The translations under genes and the position numbers were made by a program. From contig JAFXCD010000045.1 in the NCBI GenBank assembly GCA_017521605.1, positions 124,001 through 188,000 of the forward strand: a stretch of 64,000 nt of DNA, written 5' to 3'. The DNA comes from Lachnospiraceae bacterium. Its GTDB lineage: Bacteria > Bacillota > Clostridia > Lachnospirales > Lachnospiraceae. The notes beneath the pieces were generated by a model, which was not told where the DNA came from, ran no database searches, and worked only from the letters and a program-made list of their open reading frames with translations. Shown one piece after another: positions 27,101-35,297 of this stretch; within the stretch, counting starts at the first letter, position 1; each line of letters starts with the position of its first letter.

Positions 27101-28948
27101 GATAATATTGAGGTGACATCAAAAGAGCAGGTAATCACCTATACAGTATACTTTATGGGTATGGATGGAACCGTTTTAGATAAGCAGGAAGTGGTAGAAG
27201 GCCAGGATGCGGTTCCACCGGAGGCTCCGGTTGTGGAAGGGTTCAATTTCACCGGTTGGGCTCCCAGCTATCAGGCTGTATCCGGTAATCTGAATATTGT
27301 GGCACAGTATGAGATTATTGATCCTGACAGTCTGAAGGTTACAGTAAATTTCATTGACCACGATGACAGCGTGATTAAGAGCGAACGTGTGGAAATCGGT
27401 AAAGACGCAGAGCCACCTGTTAATCCGGAAAGAGAAGGATATCGTTTTACAGGCTGGAGACCTGCATTTACCAATATTCAGGAAGATACAGATATTTATG
27501 CTCAATATGAAAAAATGGACTCAGAAGAGTTTAAATTCAATGTGACTTTCTTGGATCATGATGATACAGAGCTTAAGGTAGACAGAGTATCTGTAGGAGG
27601 AACGGCTCAACCACCCAACAATCCTACACGTGAAGGATATGTATTTACAGGCTGGAGACCGGAATATACCAATGTGACAGCGGATATGACCGTATATGCC
27701 CAGTATGAAAAGATAGACTCTGAAAATAAGAAGTTTATTGTACGTTTCATTGATCATGATGATACCATACTTTATACACAGAAGGTAGAGCCTGGTGCCA
27801 ATGCAATTATGCCCCAGAATCCTACCAGAGAGGGATATAAGTTTACTGGTTGGAGACCGGTGATTACTGCAGTGGACCGTAATCTGGACACCTATGCCCA
27901 GTATGAGAAGATTGAGCCCACCCCTGCACCACCAACAACCACACCACCTCCCGGTGGTACACAGAATCCACCTGAAAACAATCCAACACCTACACCAGCA
28001 GCTACATCTACACCTGCGCCTACACCAACACCGGTAGTGTTCTATACACTTACAGTACGTAATGGTAGTGGTTCAGGAAGCTATCCGGCTGGTGAAAGAG
28101 TGATTATTATAGCAGATGATCCTGCAAGTAATCAGGAATTTAAGAACTGGACTGTAGATCCTACAGATGTAAAGCTTGCGAGCAAATATGTAACTGCAAC
28201 TGTAATTGATATGCCTGCGAAGGATGTATTGGTTACTGCTAATTACAAGGCAAAGCCCAGCAGCGGTATGGTGGGAAGTGGCGGAAGTTCAGGAAACGGA
28301 GGAAGTGCAGGTAATGTGGGAGGCAGTCAGAACAGTACCGGCAATAGTACTAATACTAACGGAACAACTGTGGTTATCAACAAAAACGGACTTTCCAATA
28401 CAGGTGTTGTAGCTGTACAGGTTAATGGATCCAGTGATAATTTTGTAATTAAAATCAGTGAAAACAGTGCGGCTACAGAAAGTGCCCTTAAGGCTCTGAT
28501 GGGTAAATATTCAGATTTGGATAAGATTGTATATTTCCCTATGGATATCACCTTGTATGATTCTACGGGAACCAAGCAGATTACAGATACAACAGGACTA
28601 TCCATCAATATTACACTACCCATACCGGATAGTATGATAACGTATGCAGGTAATAATAAGGTGGCTGCTGTAGTAAATGATAAGCTTCAGGAATTGCCGG
28701 TTACTTTTAAGACCATATCCGGTGTATCCTGTATTAGTTTTACTGCTACACATTTTTCACCATATGTGATTTATGTGGATACAGCAAATCTGAATGCAAG
28801 TGTAACTATTGACTCTACACCAAAGACCGGTGACGGTGTACATCCTAAATGGATATTATCCATGGGACTTATGTGTACATCCGTTGTATTGTTCCTGAAA
28901 AAGGACAAAAAACAACCGGTAAAAAAGAAGGTGAAGGCCAGAGTATGA
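24179..28948 (+). CDS. Giant BspA-type LRR / InlB-repeat cell-wall-anchored surface protein
   Basis: A 1589-residue predicted adhesin. In order: signal peptide (about 1-42); a unique domain; BspA-type (LRR_5) leucine-rich repeats in three blocks (about 270-420, 525-600, 740-960), with motifs such as IGDRAFYGCTSIQSV; four InlB/Flg_new beta-grasp repeats (about 985-1245), ending FTGWRP..YAQY; a Pro/Thr linker (about 1246-1286); a divergent repeat; a Gly/Ser/Asn linker; a beta-rich domain; and a sorting signal TPKTGDG (about 1547) followed by a hydrophobic helix and a long basic tail. The signal is a PKTGD type rather than LPxTG, fitting the class B sortase just upstream. LRR proteins of this type bind host proteins; the ligand is unknown. 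Confidence 0.92.
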   Translation: MVKNEKQKNTMNVKRRIRKTLASLSLASALVVASIPVDNLQAVEGLPGDEKKVTLTEADSRIPDISAAPVYTTGDGVYEFAYVFPKGVLDGDKIAVIKSYNSNVDENLSSGILDIPNKVDAYKHFEPGTGAGSGYVAVNYKDQFMFYKVLEPELDEYGNKIYGEYEDLIGEDGEPVLDSNGNPVKVPVESTLKTKEAIYPCYYRTFNDWGAIDDQELYIMRNGTTIGSKEPTDYMKVEGPEDWRLKDVAVQYINNGGVFAEKGSIMTVNIGNNMRGIGDRAFYGCTSIQSVALGAGLDTIGNYAFANCINMKSVSIPSNTNVRIIGEHAFSNCQNLETFVNPVSVEKIGDYCFENCYNLKSVELASGGRIPNLRSLGNHLFVNCHKLESLEIPYNVTENLDISLIEGCSSLKYVSVKNGNTTFVEGLPSVNNGGGVYSMSDFINTVPSEFYFEGEDGSKIHELCSKYAIAFKYMDKEVYEIIIHEILGDLTSPKATYRVTSANQLILCDIEKGIEIIDMPDTIGPAKIQEISSTSFQNNCFLKKVYIPSSVLRINDSAFQGCHNLEDVIFNEPVNVQTIGDNAFQTQKVAVHNNECDGHLEAENPKLTFTAPISYDCVPFTYAMDPNSNINIGNQYKTYITYYSGWPGNMTVQYNPLTDKNELIDYPTFADLTSYVDRPYITEAQKASLTTALRNKQNGNKLTQDEEELIDSVQNLQIYQGIESVKEDLFVNKEAAEINLDALGLNKTITTHSISEIPARTFEGCRNVESIYINGDTFSIGDYAFEDCEKLKNVEISSTVSSLGVRPFAGCEKLTNVSFQGGPYFTCDTSVIYSLTDGNKTGIVQCLEARGRLNGSSTIEANELEGVQTIAKEAFMDCSGLGSIDMKQSSIGEIPENAFKNTNTLYSVYLPESCKAIWADAFGNSNVRYLEIPNSVSYIDPDAFYTNKNHPDECLNITFFCEDNSNAKIYADIYDNIEVTSKEQVITYTVYFMGMDGTVLDKQEVVEGQDAVPPEAPVVEGFNFTGWAPSYQAVSGNLNIVAQYEIIDPDSLKVTVNFIDHDDSVIKSERVEIGKDAEPPVNPEREGYRFTGWRPAFTNIQEDTDIYAQYEKMDSEEFKFNVTFLDHDDTELKVDRVSVGGTAQPPNNPTREGYVFTGWRPEYTNVTADMTVYAQYEKIDSENKKFIVRFIDHDDTILYTQKVEPGANAIMPQNPTREGYKFTGWRPVITAVDRNLDTYAQYEKIEPTPAPPTTTPPPGGTQNPPENNPTPTPAATSTPAPTPTPVVFYTLTVRNGSGSGSYPAGERVIIIADDPASNQEFKNWTVDPTDVKLASKYVTATVIDMPAKDVLVTANYKAKPSSGMVGSGGSSGNGGSAGNVGGSQNSTGNSTNTNGTTVVINKNGLSNTGVVAVQVNGSSDNFVIKISENSAATESALKALMGKYSDLDKIVYFPMDITLYDSTGTKQITDTTGLSINITLPIPDSMITYAGNNKVAAVVNDKLQELPVTFKTISGVSCISFTATHFSPYVIYVDTANLNASVTIDSTPKTGDGVHPKWILSMGLMCTSVVLFLKKDKKQPVKKKVKARV
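27136..27915 (+). repeat. Four tandem InlB-type repeats within the surface protein
   Basis: Four units of about 64-66 residues, each ending GWxPxxxxVxxxxxxxAQYE. Units 2-4 share FxDHDDxxL and P-x-x-PxREGYxFTGWRP almost unchanged; unit 1 is divergent. Confidence 0.85.
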
Positions 28949-29631
28949 AATGCATAAGTATAATGCTTACATTAATAACACTCATGACAACCTATGTTTG
29001 GACCCCGGAGCCTACTCCGGGGCCCGAAATAAAGGAGATTGCCGTTACTTCCATTGTGGGAAATAAGGCTGTATTTCTTATCGATCATGAGGAGATGGAG
29101 GCAAAAAAAGGCAGTGATGTGGATATTACTGAAATTTTTCCGGTTGAAAGCCATATAGAGGATTGGCAGTTTTATCTGGAAATGGGTTTAAGAAGTAAGG
29201 AGTTGCCAAAAGGAACCAAAACAATAGGTCGATACGCTTTTGCACGTTCCGGGCTGAAAAGTATTACCATACCTTATGGAACAACAGAGATTGGTTATGC
29301 AGCCTTTTATCACTGTGACAATCTGAAAGAGGTAGACATACCTGCCACAGTGACACAAATCGATGGTAAAGCCTTTCAGTTTACGTCATGGTTGGAGGAC
29401 TTCTATAGGGGGGAGAATGATGATGAATCAGACTTCCTAATCGTAGGTGACGGTATACTTCTGGCATACAGAGGAGACGCTGAAACGGTAATCATACCGG
29501 AGGGAGTCAAGACCATAGCTGAAGAAGCCTTCCTGAATCATAAGGAAATCAAAGAAGTGGTATTTTCATCCACTATAAGCAAAATTGAAGAAGATGCCTT
29601 TAAGGGTTGTGATATAAAGCCTGCTGAATAG
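28945..29631 (+). CDS. Small secreted BspA-type LRR protein
   Basis: The 228-residue product starts with a signal peptide (MKCISIMLTLITLMTTYVW) and a short Pro-rich segment (TPEPTPGPE). It then carries LRR_5 repeats (TIGRYAFARSGLKSITIP, EIGYAAFYHCDNLKEVDIP, TIAEEAFLNHKEIKEVVF). The ATG overlaps the stop of the giant LRR protein by four bases, so it is translationally coupled to it. It lacks a sorting signal or transmembrane anchor, so it should be released or bound through another protein. Inference: a soluble partner or decoy of the anchored LRR protein. LRR sequence is interrupted by an acidic insert (GENDDESDF). Confidence 0.8.
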   Translation: MKCISIMLTLITLMTTYVWTPEPTPGPEIKEIAVTSIVGNKAVFLIDHEEMEAKKGSDVDITEIFPVESHIEDWQFYLEMGLRSKELPKGTKTIGRYAFARSGLKSITIPYGTTEIGYAAFYHCDNLKEVDIPATVTQIDGKAFQFTSWLEDFYRGENDDESDFLIVGDGILLAYRGDAETVIIPEGVKTIAEEAFLNHKEIKEVVFSSTISKIEEDAFKGCDIKPAE

Positions 29632-29639
29632 CAGGCTTT
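29616..29639 (+). terminator. Possible weak terminator after the LRR genes
   Basis: AAAGCCTGCT pairs with AGCAGGCTTT around GAAT, overlapping the stop codon, but no T tract follows, so termination may be inefficient. Confidence 0.4.
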
Positions 29640-29703
29640 AGCAATGTGACGAAAAATATATGAAAAAATAGTGATTTTCTATAAATTGCTATTTTGTTAT
29701 ATG

Positions 29704-29732
29704 TTGACAATATATTACAAAAAGTTTAAAAT
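29704..29732 (+). promoter_or_regulatory. Main promoter of the polysaccharide operon
   Basis: TTGACA and TAAAAT are separated by 17 bases; a second overlapping pair, TTACAA (29715) and TATAAT (29737), is spaced by 16. Start of transcription would be near 29739-29749, leaving a 70-80-base leader with no evident structure. Confidence 0.8.
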
Positions 29733-29821
29733 TATGTATAATGTTGTAATATGACTAATACTATGTTTTTATGTCTATTACCGGATATTATTTTATTGGA
29801 TTAATGATATAGGAGTAGAAC

Positions 29822-30577
29822 ATGGGGTTATTTGGAACGAAGAAACAAGCGGACTATAAAAACTGTATCGTAGATATCCATAGTCATATGATTCCGGGAG
29901 TGGATGATGGTGCCAAAAGCTATGAACAGGCTTATGCCATGCTGGATATTGCATATCGCCATGGCATCCGTGATATCATTGCCACACCGCATTTTATGCC
30001 GGATGGTAAGAATGCCACGCCGGAGATTATAAATGCCGGAGTGGATAAGCTTCAGGCTTATGCAGATGAGAATCATTATGACTTGAATATTTATAAGGGC
30101 AATGAGATTTATTTTCATGAGGAAGCGGTAGAACTTTTGGAACAGGACAAAATCTGTACACTGGCAGATTCTAATTGTGTGTTAGTAGAATTCTCACCTA
30201 TGGATGATGCCCGCTATATACGCAATAGTCTGGCAGAGCTGCAAAACATGGGGTTCCAGCCTATTATCGCCCATGTGGAGCGATATATGAGCCTTATAAG
30301 TTCTCCTTTTGACAAGATAGAGGAGCTTAAGGATATGGGAATCCTTATACAGGTCAATGCCGGAAGTATCACAGGCTTCTTTGGCAAACAAAGCAAAACA
30401 GTGGCAGAGAAGCTTTTGAAGAAGGAATTGGTGGATTTCATCGGTACGGACGCTCATAGTGATGGAGGCCGTGCTCCACGCATGAAAGAATGCGTCGAAA
30501 TCCTAACGAAGAAATGCAAACCGTCATATGTGGAAGATTTACTTTACCGCAATGCGGAAACGTATATTTTGAATTAA
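29822..30577 (+). CDS. PHP-type tyrosine-protein phosphatase of the CpsB/CapC family
   Basis: It dephosphorylates the Tyr-rich tail of the BY-kinase encoded two genes downstream and so controls polysaccharide length and amount. The 251-residue protein shows the PHP metal sites in order: DIHSHMIPGVDDG, ATPHFMP, GNEIYFHEE, AHVERY and GTDAHSDGGRAP. The length matches CpsB/YwqE. It is the first gene of the operon, behind the promoter at 29704. Confidence 0.93.
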   Translation: MGLFGTKKQADYKNCIVDIHSHMIPGVDDGAKSYEQAYAMLDIAYRHGIRDIIATPHFMPDGKNATPEIINAGVDKLQAYADENHYDLNIYKGNEIYFHEEAVELLEQDKICTLADSNCVLVEFSPMDDARYIRNSLAELQNMGFQPIIAHVERYMSLISSPFDKIEELKDMGILIQVNAGSITGFFGKQSKTVAEKLLKKELVDFIGTDAHSDGGRAPRMKECVEILTKKCKPSYVEDLLYRNAETYILN

Positions 30578-30601
30578 ATAATACAAGGGTAGGAAGAGAG
30601 A

Positions 30602-31417
30602 ATGGAACAGAATTATAACAACAATGACGAATTAGAAATTGATTTGATGGAGATTATCAGAGTACTTTGGCATTGGGCATGGGTGATTGCAGCAGCAGCC
30701 ATCGGTTGCGGTCTGATTGCTTTTGTATACAGTAAGTTTTTCATCACCCCTACATATGAGTCTACATCGCGTATAGTAGTATTGAATCAGAGTGATTCTG
30801 ACAGCTTGACGGTGAACGATTTGAATCTGGGTACCCAGTTGTCAAATGACTATAAGGAGCTGATTCGTAGCCGTGATGTAGTGGAGACAGTTATCGAAGC
30901 ATATCGCCTGGATATGACTTATGAAAAGTTTGTAGAAAGAATCAAGGTAAGTTCTCCTACCAATACCCGTATTATTGATATTACACTGACGGATACCAAT
31001 CCTTTGCTGGCTAAGGAGCTGGTAGATAAGCTTCGCGAAGTGGCGGCAGTGAAGATTAAGGATATTATGGCAGTGGACGCAGTAAATCTGGTAGATGAGG
31101 GTAATGTACCCCTCGAGCCTGCTGCTCCCAGTGTGCTAAAATGGACAGCTATCGGTTTTATGGCAGGTGCATTCCTGTCTGTGGCTGTAATTATTGTGCT
31201 GTTTCTGTTGGATGATACCATCAAATCCAGTGAGGATATTGAGAAATATCTGAAGCTCAGCACCCTGGGAACCATCCCAATCGTGGCATCTGAGGAAGAC
31301 AGCAGAAAGAAGCATCGTCGTCACAGACATCAGAGTGCTGAGGATGAACGTGAGGAGCGTGAAGCCAGAGAGCATACCAAGAAGATGGCTGTTGTGGACT
31401 TAAGTGACGTGGAATAG
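30602..31417 (+). CDS. Wzz/CpsC-type polysaccharide co-polymerase
   Basis: A membrane protein with two transmembrane helices (about 24-44 and 177-200) enclosing an extracellular domain of about 130 residues, as in CpsC. The motif PLEPAAPS lies just before the second helix, matching the Pro-rich Wzz region. The cytoplasmic tail (200-271) is basic, then acidic, and would activate the separate BY-kinase encoded 13 bases downstream. It sets chain length and recruits the export machinery. Confidence 0.92.
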   Translation: MEQNYNNNDELEIDLMEIIRVLWHWAWVIAAAAIGCGLIAFVYSKFFITPTYESTSRIVVLNQSDSDSLTVNDLNLGTQLSNDYKELIRSRDVVETVIEAYRLDMTYEKFVERIKVSSPTNTRIIDITLTDTNPLLAKELVDKLREVAAVKIKDIMAVDAVNLVDEGNVPLEPAAPSVLKWTAIGFMAGAFLSVAVIIVLFLLDDTIKSSEDIEKYLKLSTLGTIPIVASEEDSRKKHRRHRHQSAEDEREEREAREHTKKMAVVDLSDVE

Positions 31418-31430
31418 TGAGGAAAGTAAA

Positions 31431-32141
31431 ATGCAGCAGATAGAACTGAAAAAAGAAGAATTGGATTATAAATCAAAAGAAGCCTATAAGACACTGAGAA
31501 CCAATGTGGAGTTCTCCGGAGACAATATCAAGGTGGTGGCCATAACCAGCTGTACTCCTAATGAGGGAAAATCCAGTATTGCTTATGAGCTGGCCTGTTC
31601 CTTCGCCCAAAACGGTAAGAAGGTGCTGCTTATCGATGCGGATTTGCGTAAGTCCGTACTTATCAGAAAGCATTTCAAGGGTAAAGTGCGCTATGGTCTG
31701 GTGCATTATCTGGTGGGAAAATATGCCTTTAGGGATGTGTGTTGTGAAACCAATGTGAAGAACCTGTACATGACCTTTGCCGGTCCGGTACCACCCAACC
31801 CCAGTGAGCTTCTGGGTAATCAGCGCTTCAAGACCATGATAGAAGAAGCAAGAGAAGAATACGATATGGTTATCGTGGATACTCCGCCTCTTGGAAGTGT
31901 AATTGATAGTGCTATCGTAGCTAAAAGCTGTGATGGTGTGATGCTGGTTATTGCTAACGGCGAGATCAGCTACCGCTTCGCCCAGAAGGTAAAGGAACAG
32001 CTGGAAAAGGCAGAATGCCGTATCCTGGGCTGTATCCTGAACAAGGTAGATATGAGCAAGGGTGGCAGATACGGTTACTATGGTAAATACTACGGTAAGT
32101 ATTATGGTAAATATTATGGTGCCTATGGACATGAACAATAA
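31431..32141 (+). CDS. CpsD-type bacterial tyrosine kinase (BY-kinase)
   Basis: A cytoplasmic autokinase of 236 residues. Walker A is TPNEGKSS (about 43-50), A' is VLLIDADLRKS, and Walker B is MVIVDTPPLGSV. The C-terminus is a tyrosine cluster, four nearly perfect YYGK units, the site of trans-autophosphorylation. The upstream Wzz-like protein activates it and the PHP phosphatase reverses it. ATG 31431, behind GAGGAAAG, is preferred to the upstream frame start inside the previous gene. Confidence 0.95.
   Translation: MQQIELKKEELDYKSKEAYKTLRTNVEFSGDNIKVVAITSCTPNEGKSSIAYELACSFAQNGKKVLLIDADLRKSVLIRKHFKGKVRYGLVHYLVGKYAFRDVCCETNVKNLYMTFAGPVPPNPSELLGNQRFKTMIEEAREEYDMVIVDTPPLGSVIDSAIVAKSCDGVMLVIANGEISYRFAQKVKEQLEKAECRILGCILNKVDMSKGGRYGYYGKYYGKYYGKYYGAYGHEQ
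32076..32123 (+). repeat. Four tandem 12-bp units encoding the tyrosine cluster
   Basis: Four units of the type TACTATGGTAAA, differing mainly at third codon positions, encode YYGK YYGK YYGK YYGA. Copy number could change by slippage or recombination. Confidence 0.85.
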
Positions 32142-32168
32142 GGTGTAGGCCAAAAGGAATCGTCATAT

Positions 32169-33047
32169 ATGAGAAGTGAAAAGAGAGATAAAATACAAAT
32201 GATGATTATCGTGTTATGTACTCTGGTATTTCTGGTCTGTGTGATACACCTGATACTTTATCTGAATGACAGTACAAGAAGTACTCGTCAGGCTAAGAAT
32301 ATGAAGAGGGAATACATCTTCGTGACAGAGGAACAGGTTGCACCTGATAAGAATATAGAATCAGAGAGTGGATTCATCAATGCAACTGGAGAGCCTGTTA
32401 ATCGTAAGGTGACTATAGACGGTAAGGAATATCCGGATTTCACCGGATTGGATGTGCCACGCAGAAACATTGATTTTAAGTCTATGCAATCAGAGGTGAA
32501 TGGAGATATCTACGCATGGGTATATGTACCCGGTACTAAGGTGGATTATCCTGTACTACAGAATGCAACAGACGATACTTATTATCTGACACATGATAAC
32601 TATGGAGATAAAGCTTCTTGCGGTAGTGTATATACAGAAAAGCACAATTGCAAGGATTTCAATGACAATCATAATGTGCTCTATGGTCACAATATGAAGA
32701 GCGGTGCCATGTTCAAGACACTACGGAATTATGATGATAAGGATTTCCTGTTTGAAAACAAATACATCTATATCTATACACCTGAAGATACCAGAGTGTA
32801 TGAGATTTATGCGGCGTATGCCTATACGGATGAGCATCTGTTGGAGACCTTTAATACGGAGAATCGTATAGGGTTCCAGCAATATCTGGATAAGGTATGG
32901 GACCTGGGAGACGGTTGCGGCCATTTCGACAGACAGATGAGTGTCAACAGCGGTGATAAGATTATCACCTTGTCCACCTGTATCACCGGCAGGGACAATA
33001 ACCGCTATCTGGTACAGGGGAAGCTGATTGCAGTAGAAGCCAACTAA
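32169..33047 (+). CDS. Second class B-like sortase, embedded in the polysaccharide operon
   Basis: A 292-residue membrane-anchored transpeptidase with a transmembrane helix (about 10-30). The active site is complete: His174 in YGHNMKSG, Cys271 in TLSTCITG and Arg279. It resembles the sortase at 23226 in fold order, but its N-terminal region and the loop after the Cys differ. It lies between the BY-kinase and the initiating sugar transferase with 27- and 24-base gaps, so it is co-expressed with polysaccharide synthesis. No protein with a sorting signal is encoded in the locus. Its substrate is unknown. Confidence 0.9.
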   Translation: MRSEKRDKIQMMIIVLCTLVFLVCVIHLILYLNDSTRSTRQAKNMKREYIFVTEEQVAPDKNIESESGFINATGEPVNRKVTIDGKEYPDFTGLDVPRRNIDFKSMQSEVNGDIYAWVYVPGTKVDYPVLQNATDDTYYLTHDNYGDKASCGSVYTEKHNCKDFNDNHNVLYGHNMKSGAMFKTLRNYDDKDFLFENKYIYIYTPEDTRVYEIYAAYAYTDEHLLETFNTENRIGFQQYLDKVWDLGDGCGHFDRQMSVNSGDKIITLSTCITGRDNNRYLVQGKLIAVEAN

Positions 33048-33071
33048 TGAGGGAAAGGAGGAAGAAGCACC

Positions 33072-34496
33072 ATGGATTTGAAACACAAGAAAAGCTGGAC
33101 TAAGCATATAGATTTCATCATCATCGATTTGATCTGTCTGCAGCTGGCTTTTTTGTTTGCCTACTGGATACGTCATGGTGTGGAATCCAACCCTTACGGC
33201 ATCAGTATCTATCGTAATGAAGCACTGATGCTGATACTGGTACAGCTGATGGCAGCTGTATTTAGTAATAACTTCAAAAGTGTACTGCGCAGAGGCGTAT
33301 ATCAGGAATTCGTAGCTACCTTTAAACAGGTGGCACTGGTGACCCTGGGGAGTACCTTTTATTTGTTTATACTGAAGGAGAGTATGTTTTACTCCCGTAT
33401 GACGCTGGTGCTGACCGGGGCCATATACTTCGTGCTTTCCTATATCATGCGTCTGGTATGGAAAGCTATCATTCGTAAGCGAATGAAGACACGAGAGAAT
33501 CGCAAAGCTTTAATACTGGTGACCACCTCTGATAAGGTGGCACAGACTATGAAAACTATCAATGAACGTAATTATCACAACTATATGGTCACCGGCCTGA
33601 TCCTATTGGATGTAAATAAGGTGGGAGAGACTATGGAAGGCGTGGAAGTGGTGGCATATGCTAAGGATGCTGTCAACTTCGTGTGCAGAAGCTGGGTAGA
33701 TGAGCTGTATATCGATGTGGACAGAAGCCATTACCTGCCCCAGAGTATGCTGGATGCTTTCAATGAAATGGGTGTAACCGTACATCTGAAACTGCAGGGA
33801 CTGGAGAATCCCTACCATCGTGTCCAATATGTGGAGAAAATGATGGGTGTCACTGTGATGACCTATACAGTCAATGATATGACTCCCTTAGGCATGTTTT
33901 TAAAGCGTGGTATGGATATCCTGGGTGGTTTGGTAGGTTGTGTATTGACACTGCTTCTTACCATAATCATCGGACCCATTATCAAAGCGAAATCCCCGGG
34001 CCCCATCTTCTTCTCACAGACCAGAGTGGGTAAGAATGGTAAGCACTTTAAAATCTATAAATTCCGCAGTATGTATATGGATGCGGAGGAACGTAAGAAA
34101 GAACTGATGGCACAGAACGAGGTGTCAGACGGCATGATGTTTAAGATGGAGAATGACCCCCGTATCATCAAAGGTATCGGTCACTTCATCCGTAAGACCA
34201 GTCTGGATGAATTCCCCCAGTTTCTGAATGTAATTAAAGGAGAGATGAGCCTGGTAGGTACCAGACCTCCCACAACCGATGAATGGGTGAAGTATGACCT
34301 CCACCACAGACTGCGTATGGCCATGCGTCCCGGTATCACCGGCTTGTGGCAGGTCAGTGGTCGAAGCGACATCAAGGAGTTCGAAGAAGTGGTTAAGCTG
34401 GATGCAGAATACATCTCCAAGTGGAACTTGGGATTGGATGTAAAGATAATATTAAAGACCATCGCTGTGATGCTTAAGGGGGATGGGGCGAGGTAG
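33072..34496 (+). CDS. Polyprenyl-phosphate sugar-1-phosphate transferase (initiating enzyme)
   Basis: It starts each repeat unit by moving a sugar phosphate from a nucleotide sugar to undecaprenyl phosphate in the membrane. Of 474 residues, the first half has four transmembrane helices and a Rossmann-like CoA-binding fold. The C-terminal catalytic domain (about 275-474) starts with KRGMDILGGLVG and has SQTRVGKNGKHFKIYKFRSM, KTSLDEFPQFLNVIKGEMSLVGTRP and PGITGLWQVSGRS. This is the WbaP/WcaJ-type arrangement; the sugar could be glucose, galactose or a derivative. AAAGGAGG precedes the start. It is the last gene with backbone composition before the AT-rich cassette. Confidence 0.95.
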   Translation: MDLKHKKSWTKHIDFIIIDLICLQLAFLFAYWIRHGVESNPYGISIYRNEALMLILVQLMAAVFSNNFKSVLRRGVYQEFVATFKQVALVTLGSTFYLFILKESMFYSRMTLVLTGAIYFVLSYIMRLVWKAIIRKRMKTRENRKALILVTTSDKVAQTMKTINERNYHNYMVTGLILLDVNKVGETMEGVEVVAYAKDAVNFVCRSWVDELYIDVDRSHYLPQSMLDAFNEMGVTVHLKLQGLENPYHRVQYVEKMMGVTVMTYTVNDMTPLGMFLKRGMDILGGLVGCVLTLLLTIIIGPIIKAKSPGPIFFSQTRVGKNGKHFKIYKFRSMYMDAEERKKELMAQNEVSDGMMFKMENDPRIIKGIGHFIRKTSLDEFPQFLNVIKGEMSLVGTRPPTTDEWVKYDLHHRLRMAMRPGITGLWQVSGRSDIKEFEEVVKLDAEYISKWNLGLDVKIILKTIAVMLKGDGAR

Positions 34497-34506
34497 GAGA
34501 AATGAG

Positions 34507-35289
34507 ATGAAGGTAGTATTATTGGCAGGTGGATTAGGAACAAGAATTTCAGAAGAATCCATTTTCAAACCGAAACCAATGATTGAAATTGGTGGTAAAC
34601 CCATAATTTGGCATATTATGAAAGAATATTCTTATTATGGGTTTAATGAGTTTATAATATGTGCCGGGTATAAACAACATGTAATAAAGGAATGGTTTGC
34701 TGATTATTTTTTACACAATAGTGATATTACATTTGATTTTACAAAGGGAAATAATGATATGATTATACATAATCAACATTGTGAACCTTGGAAAGTGACT
34801 GTTGTTGATACTGGTTTAAATACTATGACGGGAGGGCGTATTAAGCGCATCAAGTCTTATGTTGGAAATGAAACTTTTATGATGACTTATGGAGATGGAG
34901 TATGTGATGTTAATATTGCAGAATTACTGAAATATCATCAATCACATGGAAAAATTGCTACATTAACAGCAGTTATGTTAGAACAACAGAAAGGTGTACT
35001 GGATATAGATGGAAATAATGCAGTAAAATCATTTAGAGAAAAGAGTCATTCAGATGGTGCTCCAATTAATGCAGGATATATGGTATTGAATTCAGAAATA
35101 TTTGATTATCTAGAAAACGATGAAACTATTTTTGAAAGAAAGCCATTAGAAAGTTTAGCTGCGCAAGGAGAATTAATGTCATTTGTTCATAAAGGTTTTT
35201 GGCAATGTATGGACACGGCAAGAGAAAGAGATATTCTTGAAAAATTTCTCCAAAAAGGAACTGCGCCGTGGAAAAAATGGAAAGATTAG
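34507..35289 (+). CDS. rfbF: Glucose-1-phosphate cytidylyltransferase
   Basis: It makes CDP-glucose from CTP and glucose-1-phosphate, the first step to CDP-linked deoxysugars. The 260-residue protein starts MKVVLLAGGLGTRISEES and has FKPKPMIEIGGKPIIWHIMK, YGDGVCDVN and EKSHSDGAPINAGYMV, which match RfbF. ATG 34507 follows GTAGGAGAAATG. It is the first gene of the AT-rich cassette and is directly followed by the CDP-glucose dehydratase. rfbF and rfbG are normally found together. Confidence 0.95.
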   Translation: MKVVLLAGGLGTRISEESIFKPKPMIEIGGKPIIWHIMKEYSYYGFNEFIICAGYKQHVIKEWFADYFLHNSDITFDFTKGNNDMIIHNQHCEPWKVTVVDTGLNTMTGGRIKRIKSYVGNETFMMTYGDGVCDVNIAELLKYHQSHGKIATLTAVMLEQQKGVLDIDGNNAVKSFREKSHSDGAPINAGYMVLNSEIFDYLENDETIFERKPLESLAAQGELMSFVHKGFWQCMDTARERDILEKFLQKGTAPWKKWKD

Positions 35290-35297
35290 GGATGAAT

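Noticed and set aside
27136-27915. Regular repeats that might suggest a repeat array
   Set aside because: The units are about 190 bases, code for InlB-type domains in frame, and have no spacers, so this is not a CRISPR array.
31473-32153. 226-codon open frame on the reverse strand
   Set aside because: It lies fully antisense to the BY-kinase gene, which has all catalytic motifs; the reverse product has no recognisable domain.
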